Assembly (NCBI GenBank): GCA_027600665.1
Contig: JADGJL010001085.1
Span: 1-10,310, forward strand
Direction of reading: 5' to 3'
Length of the DNA: 10,310 nt
DNA from: Irineochytrium annulatum
Lineage: Eukaryota > Chytridiomycota > Chytridiomycetes > Chytridiales > Chytridiaceae
In this document: positions 8,265 through 10,310 of the stretch, in pieces
Numbering within the stretch: the stretch's first letter is position 1
How the letters are laid out: the number at the start of each line of letters is the position of its first letter
Notes under the pieces: generated by a model
Databases searched by the model: none
Seen by the model: the letters and a program-made list of their open reading frames with translations, nothing else
Told to the model about the DNA's origin: nothing
Translations under genes and position numbers: made by a program

Positions 8265-8465
8265 TTAGTATAGGTCGCAAAGCTCGCTGTTTGTTGTTTA
8301 CGCAGTGTCTCGGTGCGTGTGTGTGTATGTTTGGCTCCCAGAAGCAACGTCGTTGTCCCCTTTGCAAAAGCGATTGTCACCATCAACTGTCGTCCCTTCA
8401 CACGCACGCTCAGACGCTCAGCATCCCAGCTTGCCCCAGTCCAAACGCTGCCTTGCTACCTCAAG

Positions 8466-8728
8466 GTACGTACCGCCTGTGCCCTGCCCCCCCTGGACGT
8501 GCTGATGCTTGGGCAACCCCTGCATCCGCTGGAGGTCTTGGAGCCCGGGGATTGGAAAGGAAAGGTTTGCTTGTCGTGGGAAAGGGATGGACCAGGGTGC
8601 TGAATCACCCACACCCAATTGCGTCGGTCAGCGCCGCATTCCCCTCTCTCTCTTTCTCGCCTCCACGGCTTACCACGGCCATTGGATTGCTTCGCACGCT
8701 GATCAAGCCCCCACTTCTTGCATTGCAG
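8466..8728 (+). other. Candidate 5'-UTR intron of the right-edge gene
   Basis: Donor CAAG|GTACGT at 8466 and acceptor TTGCATTGCAG ending at 8728, with a CTGAT branch-like element near 8699. The 263-nt length is in line with this gene's other introns (199, 200 and 134 nt), which are longer than those of its neighbours. No ATG is in frame with the downstream start codon in the preceding exon, so this would be a leader intron. Evidence is splice motifs only. Confidence 0.4.
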
Positions 8729-8780
8729 CTCGCGCATTCGATTAAACGGCCACTCGATACCGAACAGAAGCGAGAGAGGG

Positions 8781-10310
8781 ATGTCGTCGCAGCAACGTGG
8801 ACTGAACAATAGGGAGTCGGCTGCTTCCTTGCTGGGATCAATGCGGAGGACGACACGAGCCGGAGAGGGCGACATTGATTCGGCTACCATGGGCAGTGTG
8901 AATGGCAGTATGTATCAAGAGAGAGGAGGAGGAAGAAGGGGGGGAAGGAATGGAGATGACGCGGACGAGGAACGAGGGAAGGGAAAGAAGGCATAAGATT
9001 AGCGAGGCCACGGAAGGGATAGCAAGTCCGATGAATGACGGGCTAAATGGACTGCATTCCTTTGCGCTATTTTTATAATGTGCTCATCTTGATATTTACA
9101 TTACAGCCCTGGACTACAAGCGTGCCTCTAGCGTCATCAACGAGCCAGTCTCTCACGTCGTCGCCCTTGAGGCTGACACCTCCTCCTCCTCCTCCTCTGC
9201 CCCGAACTCTCCTCCCCGCAACCCCTTCGCGACCTTAACTAATGCCCATCCGACGGACCCCTTCGCCACCTTGACAAACGGCGTCTTGCAGACTCCACCG
9301 CCGTCACCGCCGATGAAGAAGAAGGGTGGTGATGGAAACGGGAAGCCCCTTCCCATTGTTCCGGAGACGGATCCTGAGGCCGCTGATGAAGGTGAGGGAT
9401 TGGTGAGGGTGAAGGCTGAGGACGGGGGAAGGTGGGAGAGGAAGACGGGAAGCGGCTATAGGATTGGAAGGTTGGAGGCGGATGAGGAAGGAGGGCCAGA
9501 AATTGTCGTGCACGGGTTATCGTAGATGATGCGATGACGGATATTATCTTCATATCTTTACATATTTGGTGCACTGACTCTCTTGCAACAGACACATCCT
9601 TTATCCCCACGACCTATTTCCCGAAACCTTCTAAGCTGAAGACCGACGCCGATAAGATGCGCTTCCTCTCGGCCTACGTCGGCGTCTCGACGCTCGTGTC
9701 CACCATCATCTCTGGCGCTGCCGGGTACGGCATATCAATGGCGTTGTACAAGGACGGGAACCCGCAGCCGCATATTCGCACGTTCGCGGGAACGCTTCCC
9801 GGGGACATTGTTGTCACGCTGTTAATCCAGAATCTGATCGGCTGGATCACGACGGCGATCTCCATTTTCGGGGATTTGAGGGGTGGTATGTATTTCAGCA
9901 AAGAGTAGAGTAGACTCATACTGTGAGCGCGAAGAGCGAAGAGTGTCGTACAGTGTCGTTGCAGACCCGACTCTTTTAAATGCCTACCACCCCATTTGCT
10001 AACGCTGTCCTCTCAACAGGCCGAGTCATCCCCTGCCCCGCACCCGCCTACATCCTCCCCTCCCCTGACCCCTTAGTACCTCTGACAATCCTCCAACAAA
10101 TCTTCTTCTTCTTCTTCGGCCCCAACGTCCAATCCGACTTTCTCGCTCCCAACCTCCCCCGCCCGCTCCGCCGCGCCCGCGTCGCCTCCTTCCTCCTCCG
10201 TTTTTTTTTTTATGATATGTTGACATCCGTGTTCTACACCCTCTGCCACCGCATCACCCACCTGACCGGCGTCGCCCCGGACGCGTTCGAGTACATCCTC
10301 ATGGTCGACG
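8781..10310 (+). CDS. Membrane protein, 5' part; possible divergent chitin synthase (GT2), runs off the window
   Basis: Exons 8781-8907, 9107-9391, 9592-9885 and 10020 to the edge give 332 residues so far; introns 8908-9106, 9392-9591 and 9886-10019 are all phase 1, with GTATGT/GTGAGG donors and CAG acceptors. Residues 1-137 are disordered, with a poly-Ser run, the duplicated NPFATLTN/DPFATLTN element (81-88, 93-100) and acidic patches. Two membrane spans follow, about 162-188 and 210-231, then a Pro-rich segment. The last residues, LTGVAPDAFEYILMVD plus a first G of the next codon, resemble the TG(V/I)xPDxxEYLLMVDAD motif of division II chitin synthases, and the preceding YDMLTSVFYTLCHRI fits the same alignment. 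The usual upstream part of that GT2 domain, including GNRGKRDSQ, is not seen. Alternatively an unrelated fungal membrane protein with a chance match. The first ATG after splicing evidence is used; frame is open upstream but lacks ATG. Confidence 0.7.
9220..9279 (+). repeat. Duplicated 24-nt coding unit (NPFATLTN / DPFATLTN)
   Basis: Copies at 9220-9243 and 9256-9279, 36 nt apart. They differ at five bases: one changes Asn to Asp in the first codon, and the other four are silent third-position changes. This pattern indicates selection on the peptide and supports the reading frame of exon 2. Confidence 0.85.
10201..10211 (+). repeat. T11 homopolymer inside exon 4 of the right-edge gene
   Basis: Eleven consecutive T bases encode three Phe codons plus the first base of Tyr in the frame that leads to FEYILMVD. 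A (TTC)5 run lies nearby at 10104-10118. A single-base length error here would shift the frame on one side, so the exon model depends on this count being right. Confidence 0.9.

Larger units (their letters stand above)
8070..8780. other. Divergent upstream region of the membrane-protein and right-edge genes
   Basis: About 710 bp between two divergent genes. It contains a TATA-like element at 8257-8264, one upstream ATG at 8327, a short GT run (8316-8326), a candidate leader intron (8466-8728) and a CT-rich stretch around 8641-8660. Long open stretches exist in several frames but none starts with an ATG that leads into a recognisable protein. Confidence 0.6.

Noticed and set aside
8240..8812. 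190-codon plus-strand open frame as a protein-coding gene
   Set aside because: It opens with TTG rather than ATG and has no known domain. Only the part from the ATG at 8327 is kept, as a possible uORF.
9392..9525. Exon 2 of the right-edge gene reading on to the stop at 9523-9525
   Set aside because: This would end the protein before the membrane spans. The GAAG|GTGAGG donor at 9392 with the acceptor at 9591 is in frame and matches the length of the gene's first intron.
10026..10261. Minus-strand Arg/Gly-rich and Glu-rich open frames
   Set aside because: They are low-complexity shadows of the C-rich plus-strand exon and have no domain character.
1..10310. Mobile elements, CRISPR arrays, viral genes, rRNA
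   Set aside because: No transposase, reverse transcriptase, long terminal or inverted repeats, spaced identical repeats or rRNA-like sequence were seen on either strand.

Overview
The window looks like nuclear DNA of a fungus, probably an early-diverging (chytrid-like) lineage. The evidence is gene-dense, GC-rich coding sequence with GC-rich third codon positions, many short GT-AG introns (mostly 47-75 nt), fungal housekeeping genes, and a possible chitin-synthase signature at the right edge. A three-FKBP-plus-TPR immunophilin, absent from budding yeast, argues against Saccharomycotina. The species assignment is inference. Gene models were built by hand: every splice pair given for the four complete named genes keeps the reading frame and restores family-conserved residues.

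Left to right: (1) 156-818 (+), OST2/DAD1, the small membrane subunit of oligosaccharyltransferase, 3 exons. (2) 992-3121 (-), a 658-residue FKBP-type prolyl isomerase with one canonical and two degenerate FKBP domains plus a TPR domain with an intact Hsp90-binding clamp, 4 exons. (3) 3233-3789 (+), Mediator subunit MED9, 3 exons, divergent from (2) across only 111 bp. (4) 4197-6503 (-), a FAT1/FATP-type very-long-chain acyl-CoA synthetase/fatty acid transporter, 5 exons, convergent with MED9 across an AT-rich spacer that carries two diverged 79-nt direct repeats. (5) 7203-8069 (-), an unrecognised protein with about three hydrophobic segments; both its N-terminal frame and its C-terminal end are uncertain. 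(6) 8781 to beyond 10310 (+), a membrane protein with a disordered N-terminus carrying a duplicated NPF/DPF element, two membrane spans, and at the right edge a segment closely resembling the motif before the catalytic 'VDAD' of division II chitin synthases.

The genes do not form a pathway. ER glycosylation, a Hsp90 co-chaperone, transcription, lipid activation and probably cell-wall synthesis are side by side, as is normal for a compact fungal chromosome. I see no mobile element, tRNA, rRNA, CRISPR array or viral gene. The most interesting points are the unusual architecture of the right-edge gene, a possible splicing-dependent upstream ORF in its leader, the duplicated endocytic-type motif, the composite FKBP, and the unresolved membrane protein at 7.1-8.1 kb.
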